From NCBI RefSeq assembly GCF_017349355.1, contig NZ_JAFMPM010000008.1, positions 1 through 64,000 of the forward strand: a DNA stretch of 64,000 nt, written 5' to 3'. Below the pieces are notes generated by a model. The model did no database searches. It was not told the DNA's origin and saw only the letters and a program-made list of their open reading frames with translations. Position numbers and translations under genes: made by a program. Numbering within the stretch: the first letter of the stretch is position 1; each line of letters opens with the position of its first letter. The DNA is from Thiothrix fructosivorans (GTDB taxonomy: Bacteria > Pseudomonadota > Gammaproteobacteria > Thiotrichales > Thiotrichaceae). Shown one piece after another: positions 55,561 through 63,881 of the stretch.

Positions 55561-56400
55561 ATGAACACTCATCTGAAACTCGCTTTTCTCCGCATAGTTA
55601 AACCCTTGGTGCGTATTCTGCACCGTAAGGGCGTTGCGGTTGGAGAATTGAATCAGATGTTCAAACAGATTTACGTGGAAGTGTCCGAAGAGGCGTTGCT
55701 TGCCACGGGGGAACGCCCTACCACCTCAAGGATTGCGATTGCGACGGGGTTGACACGTAAAGAGGTGGCACAGTTACGCCTAATCGGGGCTGACGGTGGG
55801 CATGTCCCAACCCCTAGCTATAACCGGGGAGCGCGAGTGATGACGGGCTGGTTACATGATACTGAATTCCTGAATGCAGTAGGGCAGCCTGCTAACTTAC
55901 CGCTGCAAGGGGAAAAAGGGAGTTTTGCCGCGTTGGTGAGTCGTTACAGTGGGGATATGCCGTACCGTGCCATGTTTCAGGAAATGGAACGGGTCGGGGC
56001 GGTACAACTGGATGCGTGCGGGCAAGCGCAACTCATGGGGGCGGGTTACATTCCCCATGCGGATGAGGCGGAAAAACTGTCTATTTTAGGCACGGATGTG
56101 GCGGCGTTAATTCAGACAATCGACCATAACGTGCTCACCCAAGAACGTAGCCAGTTGTATTTTCAGCGCAAGGTTTGTTACGACAATCTGCCGGAAGCCG
56201 CGTTGCCTGCGTTTAAGCAGATGGTCGGTCAAGAGGGCATGGACTTATTGATTAAGTTTAATGCGTGGCTTGCCACTCAAGATGGGGGCAGCCATCCACC
56301 GGCAGATGGTGTGGGACGAATGCGTGCAGGGGTGGGTATTTATTATTTCGAGGAAGCGGTTGCCGAGCAGCCAGAAGAGAGAATTGAGGATAGCCCATGA
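55561..56400 (+). CDS. DUF6502-like protein
   Basis: About 279 residues, soluble, no signal peptide. The N-terminal part looks like a winged-helix DNA-binding domain (LRIVKPLVRILHRKGVAVGELNQ, then TTSRIAIATGLTRKEVAQL near 55-75, helix-turn-helix-like), followed by a C-terminal domain (FQEMERVGAVQLDACGQAQL). It resembles proteins annotated DUF6502 that sit beside DUF5666 genes, as here. A regulatory role is inference. ATG 55561 follows the dyad; TTG 55540 is in frame but lies within it. The stop overlaps the next ATG. Confidence 0.72.
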   Translation: MNTHLKLAFLRIVKPLVRILHRKGVAVGELNQMFKQIYVEVSEEALLATGERPTTSRIAIATGLTRKEVAQLRLIGADGGHVPTPSYNRGARVMTGWLHDTEFLNAVGQPANLPLQGEKGSFAALVSRYSGDMPYRAMFQEMERVGAVQLDACGQAQLMGAGYIPHADEAEKLSILGTDVAALIQTIDHNVLTQERSQLYFQRKVCYDNLPEAALPAFKQMVGQEGMDLLIKFNAWLATQDGGSHPPADGVGRMRAGVGIYYFEEAVAEQPEERIEDSP

Positions 56401-57371
56401 ACATGAAAACGCTGTTGGCGCCGTTGTTGTCGGTTGTGTTGTTGGTTGCTTGTGTGGGGAGTGGTTCAACCCAGCTCGCTAACGGCGGTATTGGTGGCAC
56501 GGGCATTGCCGCAGGCCCGATCACTGGCTTCGGTAGTATTTTTGTTAACGGCATTGAGTATGACATTGATAGTGCCAAGCTCACCCGTAATGGACACCCC
56601 GCTACAGGGCAAAATGAATACCGCATTGGCGAATACGTTGTGGTTAAGGGTACGATCAATGCGGATGGTTTGACCGGTACAGCAAACGAAGTGGCGTTCA
56701 CGAATGAGCTGGAAGGTACGGTGACAGCGGTAACGCAGGATGGCATCCACATCGATATTATGGGACAGGTGATTCGGGTGAATGCGCTCACTGTCTTTCA
56801 CGGCTTTAGCCAGCTTGCTGAACTCGGTGTGGATAATGTCGTGGAAGTGTCAGGGGTTCGGGATGGGCAAGATGTACTACTTGCCGCGAGTATTACCTTG
56901 AAAGCCCTGCGTTATGAGCCGGGAACAGCAACAGAGGTTAAAGGCTTCGTGCGGCAATTGGATACGCTCAATAAAACTTTTCAGATCGGTAATTTGACCG
57001 TTGATTACGCACAAGCACTCCAGAAAGATTTTGGAACGACAGCGCTTGCCAATGGTGAATACGTTGAAGCAAAAACACGGCAGGTTTTGCAAGGCAATCG
57101 CTTGCTGGCTTACGAAATTGAGCTGGAAAATGAATACGATCACTTCGAAACTGGTGCGGAGGTGGAGCTGGAAGGGGTGGTCACACGCTTTGTTTCCATC
57201 GCTGATTTCAGTGTGAATCGGCAAGCCGTGGTAACGACGGCGAGTACCGAGTTCGAGGATGGTGCTGCCAGTGCGTTGCGCTTGAACACATTGGTTGAGG
57301 TCGACGGGCAAATCAATGCGCAGGGCGTCTTGGTTGCGGAGGAAGTATCCGTCAAAGATTTTGGTTTCTAA
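56397..57371 (+). CDS. DUF5666-domain lipoprotein
   Basis: The 324-residue product has a lipoprotein signal (L-V-A-C, about Cys 19) followed by a series of beta-barrel-like repeats: GGTGIAAGPITGFGSIFVNG, then repeated segments of the form V-x-G-T-V-T-A-V, EVKGFVRQLD and VELEGVVTRF. These are hallmarks of DUF5666 proteins, which are predicted OB-fold-like and of unknown function. It is coupled to the DUF6502 gene (ATGA overlap). A strong hairpin follows before the cytochrome gene. Confidence 0.82.
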   Translation: MNMKTLLAPLLSVVLLVACVGSGSTQLANGGIGGTGIAAGPITGFGSIFVNGIEYDIDSAKLTRNGHPATGQNEYRIGEYVVVKGTINADGLTGTANEVAFTNELEGTVTAVTQDGIHIDIMGQVIRVNALTVFHGFSQLAELGVDNVVEVSGVRDGQDVLLAASITLKALRYEPGTATEVKGFVRQLDTLNKTFQIGNLTVDYAQALQKDFGTTALANGEYVEAKTRQVLQGNRLLAYEIELENEYDHFETGAEVELEGVVTRFVSIADFSVNRQAVVTTASTEFEDGAASALRLNTLVEVDGQINAQGVLVAEEVSVKDFGF

Positions 57372-57373
57372 AA

Positions 57374-57406
57374 AAATGCCTCGGTGTTACGAGCACTGAG
57401 GCATTT
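57374..57406 (+). terminator. Hairpin after the DUF5666 gene
   Basis: AAATGCCTC/GAGGCATTT (perfect 9 bp) encloses an inner GTG/CAC stem around ttacgag, preceded by an A-run and followed by only three Ts. It could partly separate DUF5666 from the sulfide dehydrogenase genes. Confidence 0.6.
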
Positions 57407-57464
57407 AACAACTCACCCAGTGATTGGGTAAGCACTTTGGTAAATGGCAAATGGAGAAATATTC

Positions 57465-57887
57465 ATGAAAGCCAGTATAAACATTCCCTTAGCACTTGCG
57501 CTAGGGGTGTTGCTGACGGCTTGCGGCGGTGGTGGAAGTTCTACCACGACGACAAGCGGTAATGATAATGATGGTACTACGACGACCACAACAGGTACAA
57601 CCACCACCGCTAGTGGTAGTACTGCCCCCAATATTGCAGCCCCCGATGGCGCACGTTTACTCGCTTCGCAATGTTTTCAGTGCCACGGCATGAACGGTGT
57701 TTCTGCCAGCGGAATTGAGAGCATTGCGGGTGATTCTGCTGCGGATTTGGTGTCGGAAATGCTGGAAATGAAATACAGCACCAAAATCGACATCATGCAC
57801 TATCAGGCCAAGGGTTATAGCGAAGACGAAATTCGCTCAATGGCGACGTATATCGCTGCTTTACCTAAAAGTGGAGGGACTAACTAA
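57465..57887 (+). CDS. Monoheme cytochrome c lipoprotein, sulfide dehydrogenase cytochrome subunit-like
   Basis: The 140-residue product has a lipoprotein signal (L-L-T-A-C, Cys 20), a Gly/Ser/Thr-rich linker to about 55 and one class I cytochrome domain with C-F-Q-C-H at 70-74 and an M-A-T-Y-I axial-ligand-type region. It lies 1 base before the FAD subunit gene with overlapping stop/start, as in flavocytochrome c sulfide dehydrogenase, where the cytochrome subunit takes electrons from the flavoprotein. Being monoheme and lipid-anchored it differs from the diheme FccA of Allochromatium. GGAG precedes ATG 57465. Confidence 0.82.
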   Translation: MKASINIPLALALGVLLTACGGGGSSTTTTSGNDNDGTTTTTTGTTTTASGSTAPNIAAPDGARLLASQCFQCHGMNGVSASGIESIAGDSAADLVSEMLEMKYSTKIDIMHYQAKGYSEDEIRSMATYIAALPKSGGTN

Positions 57888-59137
57888 TGTCTAGTTTAAA
57901 TCGTCGTCAATTTTTGCAATCACTAGGCTTAGCATCGGCAGCGACCGCAGCGATAGCTTTTCCGGGCATTATTACAGCGGCTACCACGCGCCCACACGTT
58001 GTGGTTATCGGGGGTGGTTTTGCAGGGGCAACGGCTGCAAAATATTTGCGCTACTGGTCAAGCGCTGTGGATGTGACGTTGGTTGAACCCAATGCTACGT
58101 ATTACTCGCCGATCCTCAGCAATCTGGTATTAAACAACCAGCGCAATTTGGGGCAAATCAGCTTTAATTACAACACACTGGCTTCCAAGTACGGGATTAA
58201 AGTCGTAAACGATTGGGTGGATGCTATTAACGCGCCCAACCAAACTGTGAACTTGCGTAGCGGCACGACTTTGGCGTATGACCGCTTGATTATTGCACCG
58301 GGTATCCAGTTCATGGATGTGCCAGGTTTAGACAGCAATAAAGTGCCACACGCATGGAAAGCGGGGGCGCAAACTACCTTGCTGCAACAACAATTGGCGG
58401 CAATGCCAGCGGGGGGCACGTTTGTGATGACCATTCCCGCCGCGCCGTACCGTTGCCCGCCGGGGCCGTATGAACGCGCTTGTGTGGTGGCGGATTGGTT
58501 ACGTACCAATAAACCCGGTTCTAAAGTCGTGGTGTTGGATGCAAATGCGTCGATTATCGTCGAGCCAGCGATTTTCGGGGCGGCGTTTACTGAATACGGC
58601 GTGCAATACGTGCCGAATGCGGCGTTGCAGGGCGTGGATTCCGACGCGAAAATTGCACACAGCAGTGCGGGCGATTTCAAAGCGGATGTGCTCAACGTGA
58701 TTCCGCCGCAAAGTGCGGGTTCGATTGTGTTGCAATCCGGTTTGGCGAATGTGGGTGGGCGTTGGGCGGGTGTGAATCCGTTGAGTTACGAGTCAACGGC
58801 AGTACCGAACATCCATATTATTGGTGATTCGCAAGGCACAGGTCAGCCGAAAGCAGGGCATATTGCCAATGCGGAAGCCAAAGTGTGTGCGGATGCGATA
58901 TTGCGTCTGTTGTCCGGCGGTCAGCCTTACGCAGCACCGGTAACCAATTCGGCGTGTTACAGCCCGATTTCTGCGACGACTGCATCATGGTTGACGGCGG
59001 TTTATGCGTATGACCAAGCCAGTGGCACGATGAAGGTTGTCCCAGAATCGTTTGGTGCAGCGGCAGCCCCTAGTGCCAAATATTACAGTCGCATGTTTGA
59101 TTGGACGACGAATTTGTTTAACGACACGTTCGCTTAA
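57887..59137 (+). CDS. fccB: Flavocytochrome c sulfide dehydrogenase flavoprotein (FccB/SoxF-like)
   Basis: The 416-residue product has a Tat signal (NRRQFLQSLGLASAA, R6-R7), an FAD-binding Rossmann motif (VVVIGGGFAG, about 38-47) and an FCSD flavin-binding C-terminal domain. Redox-active Cys are plausible at C190 (PYRCPPGPYERAC, also C199) and in NSACYSP near 355. It oxidises sulfide in the periplasm and passes electrons to the adjacent cytochrome. This gene is the strongest indicator of a sulfur-oxidising lifestyle. Close alternatives are sulfide:quinone reductases, which lack the Tat signal and cytochrome partner. Confidence 0.9.
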   Translation: MSSLNRRQFLQSLGLASAATAAIAFPGIITAATTRPHVVVIGGGFAGATAAKYLRYWSSAVDVTLVEPNATYYSPILSNLVLNNQRNLGQISFNYNTLASKYGIKVVNDWVDAINAPNQTVNLRSGTTLAYDRLIIAPGIQFMDVPGLDSNKVPHAWKAGAQTTLLQQQLAAMPAGGTFVMTIPAAPYRCPPGPYERACVVADWLRTNKPGSKVVVLDANASIIVEPAIFGAAFTEYGVQYVPNAALQGVDSDAKIAHSSAGDFKADVLNVIPPQSAGSIVLQSGLANVGGRWAGVNPLSYESTAVPNIHIIGDSQGTGQPKAGHIANAEAKVCADAILRLLSGGQPYAAPVTNSACYSPISATTASWLTAVYAYDQASGTMKVVPESFGAAAAPSAKYYSRMFDWTTNLFNDTFA

Positions 59138-59163
59138 TAGTGACAATGACACGATAAAAAAAG

Positions 59164-59185
59164 CCCCGTTGTTACGGCAGCGGGG
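59164..59185 (+). terminator. Hairpin after fccB
   Basis: CCCCGTTG/CAGCGGGG (one G-U pair) around loop ttacgg, preceded by seven As and without a following T-run. Resembles the hairpin at 57374 in form, including the gttacg loop core. Confidence 0.55.
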
Positions 59186-59560
59186 TAGCACATGCGTAAG
59201 GGAGAAAACCACCCCATGTTTTCATACAGTACCCACCCACGGAAGGAGATTCGCTAATGCCACGTACTCATGAACTGCTATTTATCAGTCTATTAATTAT
59301 TATTATAATTTTGAATATGCGCGATTTTTATTACGATTACGGTGAATATCAAGAAGGCAAGTACAGCTTGTTGAGTCTTGCATTGGAATCATTTGTTATT
59401 GTCGCGTCGACACTCGGTATTGCCTTTCTCATTCATGTCATTCATGGCAGGATGCAGGAAGTTGAAGTATTGCGCCATCAATTAAAAACTACCCATAAAA
59501 ATATCAACGAACTTAATCAGAATCTCAGTCAAATGAACGACAAAATGCGTCAAGCCAGTC

Positions 59561-59568
59561 GTCAATAC
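59561..59568. repeat. Target-site duplication, left copy
   Basis: gtcaatac, identical to 61209-61216, immediately left of the IS end. Eight bases is the IS66-family duplication length. Confidence 0.93.
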
Positions 59569-61208
59569 GTAACTGAACAGTCCCCCCTTACCCAAACGCA
59601 CTAAATTTGCGACACTCCCCCGATGACCCAACAACTGAAAGACCACAGCCTCAAACAGCTTAACAGCCAGTACCTTGCCAAGCTCACGCCGGAGGAACTG
59701 CTGCACCTGTCGACCAAGTTGTTGCATGACCTGAAAGAAGCGCGGGAACAGATCAACCAAAACTCCAACAACTCCTCCAAACCACCCAGCAGCGGTTTCC
59801 CGTGGGAAACGTCACCCAAAACGGTGGCTTTGCCCGAAACAGAAGGGGTGGGTGCAGCCAGAGGAAAGCCAACCCCGGAACCAGAAGCTGTGGCGGGCAC
59901 AAAGCCAGCCCAACCAGCCAAACGCAAAGCGGGTAAACAACCCGGCGCACCGGGTTATGGTCGGGTATGGCATCCGCCCATCAATGCAGACGAACACCAT
60001 TACCCCAGCCGATGTGAAGCCTGTGGCAGGTCCCTGGATGCGGCTGTCTCCCGTATTTATACCGCCTATGACAGTGTGGACATCCAGTTTGGCACGGATG
60101 GGAACCCCGGACTGACCGTCATCACCACCCGCCACCACCTTCACGATAGCGTATGCACCTGCGGTCATGTGAGCCGCCATATCCCGCATCGCCAAGCTCC
60201 CGACCCGTTATACCCGGAGGTTGATGTGGGCGAGTGGCGGCTGATTGGGGGCAATCTGGCGGCACTTATTGTCCACCTACGGCTGCGCTCACGCTTGTCA
60301 CTGCGTGGCACACAAGAACTGTTGCGGGAGGTGTTGGGCATTCCCCTAAGTGTCGGGGTGTTGCAGCAATGTTTTGAGGAAGCAGCCGCGAGTGCTTCTC
60401 CATTGGAAGATGCCTTGGTGGAAGGGCTGTTGGCAGAAGCCACCGCTGACGGCGGGGTGCTGTATATTGATGAAACCTCTTGGAAAGAGCGTGGCGAAGC
60501 CCTGTGGCTATGGACATTCGTCACCACCCTCAGCGTTTGTTTCTACGTAGGGCAGCGCACCATTGAAATGCTCGACAACGTGATTAGCCCCCACTTTGGG
60601 GGCTGGCTGATGAGTGATGGCTATGCCGCTTACCGCCACCACCCCAAACGCTTGCGTTGCTGGGCGCACCTGATCCGCAAAGCCCGTGGGCTGGCAGAAT
60701 CACTGGACAAAGACGGGCGGACGTTTGGCAACTTCACCCTCGCTTGGCTGAGGGTATTACAGGACGACATTTACGCTTGGCGGGCAGCAGGCGGCACGGT
60801 GGGGACGCAAACCGACGTGATCCGTCAACGCCATCAGGCAAAACTCCTGGAATTCAGGGCATTATGCTTGATCCATGCCGTATCTGCCCATGACAAGACG
60901 GCGGCACTGGCGAAAGAGTTCATCAATGATTGGGATGCCATTTTCCGAATCCTTGACCACCCGTGGCTTCCCTTGACCAATAATGAGGCTGAGCGGGCGT
61001 TGCGCCATTGGGTGATCCTGCGCAAAACCAACCATGGCACAAAGAGTGCTACGGGGAGCCGTGCGTTTGCCATGCTGGCCAGCATCATCGGTACTTGCCG
61101 CAAACGTGGACAGTCTGCCTTGGCTTATCTTGCCAGTGTTATTACCGCTGCCCGCGCTGGCTTTGCCCTGCCCGCTTTACCGCAAGGGGTGGGGATGTGA
61201 TCAATTAC
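59569..61208 (+). mobile_element. IS66-family insertion sequence (single-transposase type), 1640 bp
   Basis: The ends read GTAACTGAACAG (left) and GTAATTGATCAC (right, complement), imperfect terminal repeats starting with the GTAA typical of IS66. An 8-bp target duplication gtcaatac flanks it (59561-59568 and 61209-61216). It carries one transposase gene and no tnpA/tnpB accessory genes, like the ISBst12 subgroup. It inserted in the LuxR-type gene. Confidence 0.9.
59623..61200 (+). CDS. IS66-family transposase (TnpC/ISBst12 type)
   Basis: The 525-residue protein has an N-terminal leucine-zipper-like region, a low-complexity NSNNSSKPPSS stretch (about 46-56), a zinc-type CxxC element (CEACG, later CTCG) and the DDE catalytic residues near D283 (YIDETSW), D332 (MSDGYAAY) and E455 (NNEAER). 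The frame is intact, so the element may still be active. It spans almost the whole IS. Confidence 0.94.
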   Translation: MTQQLKDHSLKQLNSQYLAKLTPEELLHLSTKLLHDLKEAREQINQNSNNSSKPPSSGFPWETSPKTVALPETEGVGAARGKPTPEPEAVAGTKPAQPAKRKAGKQPGAPGYGRVWHPPINADEHHYPSRCEACGRSLDAAVSRIYTAYDSVDIQFGTDGNPGLTVITTRHHLHDSVCTCGHVSRHIPHRQAPDPLYPEVDVGEWRLIGGNLAALIVHLRLRSRLSLRGTQELLREVLGIPLSVGVLQQCFEEAAASASPLEDALVEGLLAEATADGGVLYIDETSWKERGEALWLWTFVTTLSVCFYVGQRTIEMLDNVISPHFGGWLMSDGYAAYRHHPKRLRCWAHLIRKARGLAESLDKDGRTFGNFTLAWLRVLQDDIYAWRAAGGTVGTQTDVIRQRHQAKLLEFRALCLIHAVSAHDKTAALAKEFINDWDAIFRILDHPWLPLTNNEAERALRHWVILRKTNHGTKSATGSRAFAMLASIIGTCRKRGQSALAYLASVITAARAGFALPALPQGVGM

Positions 61209-61216
61209 GTCAATAC
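61209..61216. repeat. Target-site duplication, right copy
   Basis: gtcaatac, identical to 59561-59568; after it the LuxR-type gene resumes in frame. Confidence 0.93.
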
Positions 61217-61574
61217 AGCGAAGTGATTCAAGAACAGCTTACGACATGGGAATTCACCCCCAGCGAAAAAGAAATTGCCTTATTACTACTGAAAGGCTTG
61301 AGTTTTGAAGAAATTGCCGGTATTCGCGATGCTAAGGAAAAGACCGTGCGCCAACAGGCGACCGCTATTTACCGCAAATCGGGTTTGAATGGTCGGCATG
61401 AATTCGCCGCTTGGTTTTTCGAGGATTTTTTACATTAATAAAGACAAAACGGATAGTTTCACTAGTTTGAATCTGGTGATCGACTTTTAGGTGTTCGAGG
61501 TTGCCATCGCTTAAGGGTTATTTAAGGATAACGGCGCAACATCACCCTTGTTATTCATGTAATGAGGTATTTTT

Positions 61575-61988
61575 ATGTTGCGCACCCACTATTGGCAGGC
61601 TATTGCAGTCTGCACGCTTCTTCTGACCGCACCTGTCATGGCAGAAACCCCGCAAGAAATCCTCGATGGCTTCACCGCACAAGCCAAGACCGAAGCACCT
61701 GATTTCAAGGGTTTTGATGCCGAGCGCGGTAAGCTGTTTTTCAACAATACCCACGGTAATGACTGGAGCTGTGCCAGTTGCCACACCTCAAATCCCGCTG
61801 ATGTGGGCAAGCACGCCAAAACCGATAAGGCGATTGATCCGTTAGCCCCTTCCGCCAATGCCGAGCGTTTTACTGACCCGAAAAAGGTCGCCAAGTGGTT
61901 CAAACGCAACTGTGGCGATGTGCTGGATCGTGAGTGCACTTCGCTGGAAAAGGGTGATGTGCTGACGTATTTAATGGCGATCAAGTAA
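61575..61988 (+). CDS. DUF1924 cytochrome c (SHP-like)
   Basis: The 137-residue product has a signal peptide (to V-M-A near 23) and one heme motif C-A-S-C-H at 66-70. The characteristic block PLAPSANAERFTD and WFKRNCGDVLDREC follows, as in DUF1924 proteins related to sphaeroides heme protein. It is a periplasmic electron carrier or small-molecule-binding cytochrome. It is the first gene of the DUF1924/diheme cytochrome/cytochrome b set. Confidence 0.9.
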   Translation: MLRTHYWQAIAVCTLLLTAPVMAETPQEILDGFTAQAKTEAPDFKGFDAERGKLFFNNTHGNDWSCASCHTSNPADVGKHAKTDKAIDPLAPSANAERFTDPKKVAKWFKRNCGDVLDRECTSLEKGDVLTYLMAIK

Positions 61989-61998
61989 GGAGTTCCCC

Positions 61999-62529
61999 AT
62001 GTTATTCAAAGCAAAAAAATCAACGTTGGCTATCACATTGGCGGTGCTGATGCTGTCTGGTTTTGGGGCGATGCAGGCATTCGGCGACGATGACGAGCGC
62101 GGCGAACGCGGTGAACATGACGAAGGTATGAAGGGTGGTTTAATGACCGCCACCAACGCGACGTTCCAAACCGAATGCAGTGCTTGCCACATGGCTTACC
62201 CGCCCGGTATGTTGCCCGCCTCCTCTTGGAAGGAAATGATGGGCACGCTGGACAAGCATTTCGATACCGATGCGAGTCTGGATGAGGCGACCGTTGCCGA
62301 GATTCTACCTTTCCTCGAACAGAATGCGGCGTCAGAACGTAAAGCGGATAGCGGCGCAAAGCCCGTATTGCGCATTACGGAAACCCGTTGGTTCAAGAAT
62401 GAACACGATGAAGTTTCGCCCGCAACGTGGAAGCGCGAGTCCATCAAAAGTGCTTCCAACTGCATGGCGTGCCATACCAGCGCGGACAAGGGTGATTTCG
62501 ACGAAGATAATATCCGCATTCCCAAGTAA
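61999..62529 (+). CDS. Diheme cytochrome c (DHC family)
   Basis: The 176-residue product has a signal peptide (to Q-A-F-G near 29), an acidic/basic linker (DDDERGERGEHDEG) and two heme motifs, C-S-A-C-H at 60-64 and C-M-A-C-H at about 155-159, separated by a helical region. It matches diheme cytochrome c proteins that work with the neighbouring cytochrome b. It starts 10 bases after the DUF1924 gene. Confidence 0.9.
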   Translation: MLFKAKKSTLAITLAVLMLSGFGAMQAFGDDDERGERGEHDEGMKGGLMTATNATFQTECSACHMAYPPGMLPASSWKEMMGTLDKHFDTDASLDEATVAEILPFLEQNAASERKADSGAKPVLRITETRWFKNEHDEVSPATWKRESIKSASNCMACHTSADKGDFDEDNIRIPK

Positions 62530-62541
62530 GGAGGTTATGCC

Positions 62542-63159
62542 ATGTTACAACGTATCTTGGTGTGGGACGTACCGACGCGGGTGTTCCATTGGACATTAGC
62601 GCTGTCGTTTGCTGGCGCGTACCTGACGGCGGAATCGGAACGGTATCGCGACATCCACTTAGCCTTGGGGTATTTGCTGCTGGGGATGATTGCGTTTCGC
62701 TTGGTCTGGGGTTTTGTGGGAACGGCTTATGCTCGCTTCGCCGCGTTTGTGTTTAAGCCAGTCGAGGTGGTGCAGTACATGCGTTCGTTGCTGAGTTCGC
62801 ATCCGCAGCATTATCTGGGGCATAACCCAGCGGGTGCAGTAGCGATTTTCCTGTTGCTGGCGTTGGGTTCGCTGATCAGCATCAGCGGTTTAGGTTTGCA
62901 TTGGGAATTCGGCGATGAGGATATTTTCGAGGAACTGCACGAAATTGCTGCCAATCTGATGTTGCTGGTGGTGTTCGTCCACATTGCGGGCGTGCTGATT
63001 AGCAGCGTGTTGCACAAGGAAAATCTGGTGCGTGCGATGTTTACCGGATACAAGCAAGCGGCGAATGTGGTTAGTATTCCACGTACTTACGCTTGGCTCG
63101 GTGTCGTGATGGCGTTGGCGAGTGCAGGATTCTTAATCGCTTACTTAGGATATTCATGA
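62542..63159 (+). CDS. Cytochrome b/b561-type membrane protein
   Basis: The 205-residue protein has four spans with His in WDVPTRVFHWTLALS, the EELHEIAANLM loop and VVFVHIAGVLI, plus a fifth C-terminal span. It likely accepts electrons from quinol and passes them to the diheme and DUF1924 cytochromes. An excellent ribosome-binding site (AAGGAGG) precedes the ATG. The stop overlaps the following transporter start by 4 bases. Confidence 0.88.
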   Translation: MLQRILVWDVPTRVFHWTLALSFAGAYLTAESERYRDIHLALGYLLLGMIAFRLVWGFVGTAYARFAAFVFKPVEVVQYMRSLLSSHPQHYLGHNPAGAVAIFLLLALGSLISISGLGLHWEFGDEDIFEELHEIAANLMLLVVFVHIAGVLISSVLHKENLVRAMFTGYKQAANVVSIPRTYAWLGVVMALASAGFLIAYLGYS

Positions 63160-63876
63160 ATCAGACGGAATTTTTGTTCATGCTGATCCCCGCGCTGGTG
63201 GCGTTGGGTGGTGGGGTACTGGCGATGTATTGGCATCCCAGTCATCAGATGCGCAGCCTGATCCAGCATTTTGCCGCAGGGGTAGTGCTGGCAGCGTTGG
63301 CGGTGGAGCTGTTACCGGAAATTGGGCGCGAACATGCTCCCGGCTCGGTGGCTGATTGCGGCGTTTGCGGCGGGAAGCCTGTTCATGTACGGCATGAAAC
63401 TGTGGACAATGCGTCTGGAGGCGGGTGATGGTCATGCTCCCACCAAAAATGGGCTGGCTTGGGGCTTGCTGGTGGCGACCTTTATTGATATTGCGGTGGA
63501 TGGTTTCATTATCGGTGCAGGCTTTGCGGCAGGCGGTGAAACGGGGATGATTCTGTCTTTGGGGCTGTCGGTGGAATTGCTGTTCTTGGGACTAGCATTG
63601 ACGTCGGAAAGTACCAAAGGCTGGCGCATTGTGGCGATTTCTGGAGCATTGGCGGTTACGGTACTGGTGTGTGCGGTGCTGGGGAATATCCTGTTGTCGG
63701 GCGCATCCAATGCGGTGATTGCAGCGGCATTGGCATTCAGTGCAGCAGCGTTGCTATACCTTGTGACCGAGGAATTGCTGATCGAAGCACACACGGTGGA
63801 AGAACAGCCGATTGCGACACTGGTGTTGTTTAGCGGTTTTCTGGTGTTCTGGAGCATTCAGTTGTCGGGGAGTTAA
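63156..63876 (+). pseudogene. ZIP-family metal permease, interrupted by a one-base frameshift
   Basis: The first part (from ATG 63156, MNQTEFLFMLIPALVALGG) encodes two spans to ELLPEIGREHAP. The rest continues in the next frame as RWLIAAFAAGSLFMYG and further spans (FIDIAVDGFIIGAG, SVELLFLGLALT, LYLVTEELLIEAH). Removing one C from the CCC at 63339-63341 makes a single open frame of about 239 residues. ZIP-type permeases move divalent metals; the VDGFxxGAG and EELLxEAH motifs fit. The shift may be a true mutation, an assembly error or programmed. It is followed 6 bases later by a response regulator gene. Confidence 0.75.
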
Positions 63877-63881
63877 CCCGT

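Larger units (their letters stand above)
59257..61438 (+). pseudogene. Membrane-anchored LuxR-type regulator, second copy, split by an IS element
   Basis: The left part (59257-59568) encodes two membrane spans and a coiled coil (to R-Q-Y), and the right part (61217-61438) encodes the LuxR HTH. Deleting the IS plus one copy of the 8-bp duplication joins R-Q-Y to S-E-V-I-Q-E-Q in frame, giving about 178 residues like the intact gene at 54930. The HTH halves differ at 11 of 72 positions by hand count, so this is an older paralogue, not a recent copy. GGAAGGAGA precedes the start. The right half has no start of its own except by read-through from the IS. Confidence 0.92.

Noticed and set aside
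61034-61438. 134-residue frame crossing the right end of the IS as a separate gene
   Set aside because: Its first part is the transposase in another frame; only the part after 61216 is real, the right half of the split LuxR-type gene.
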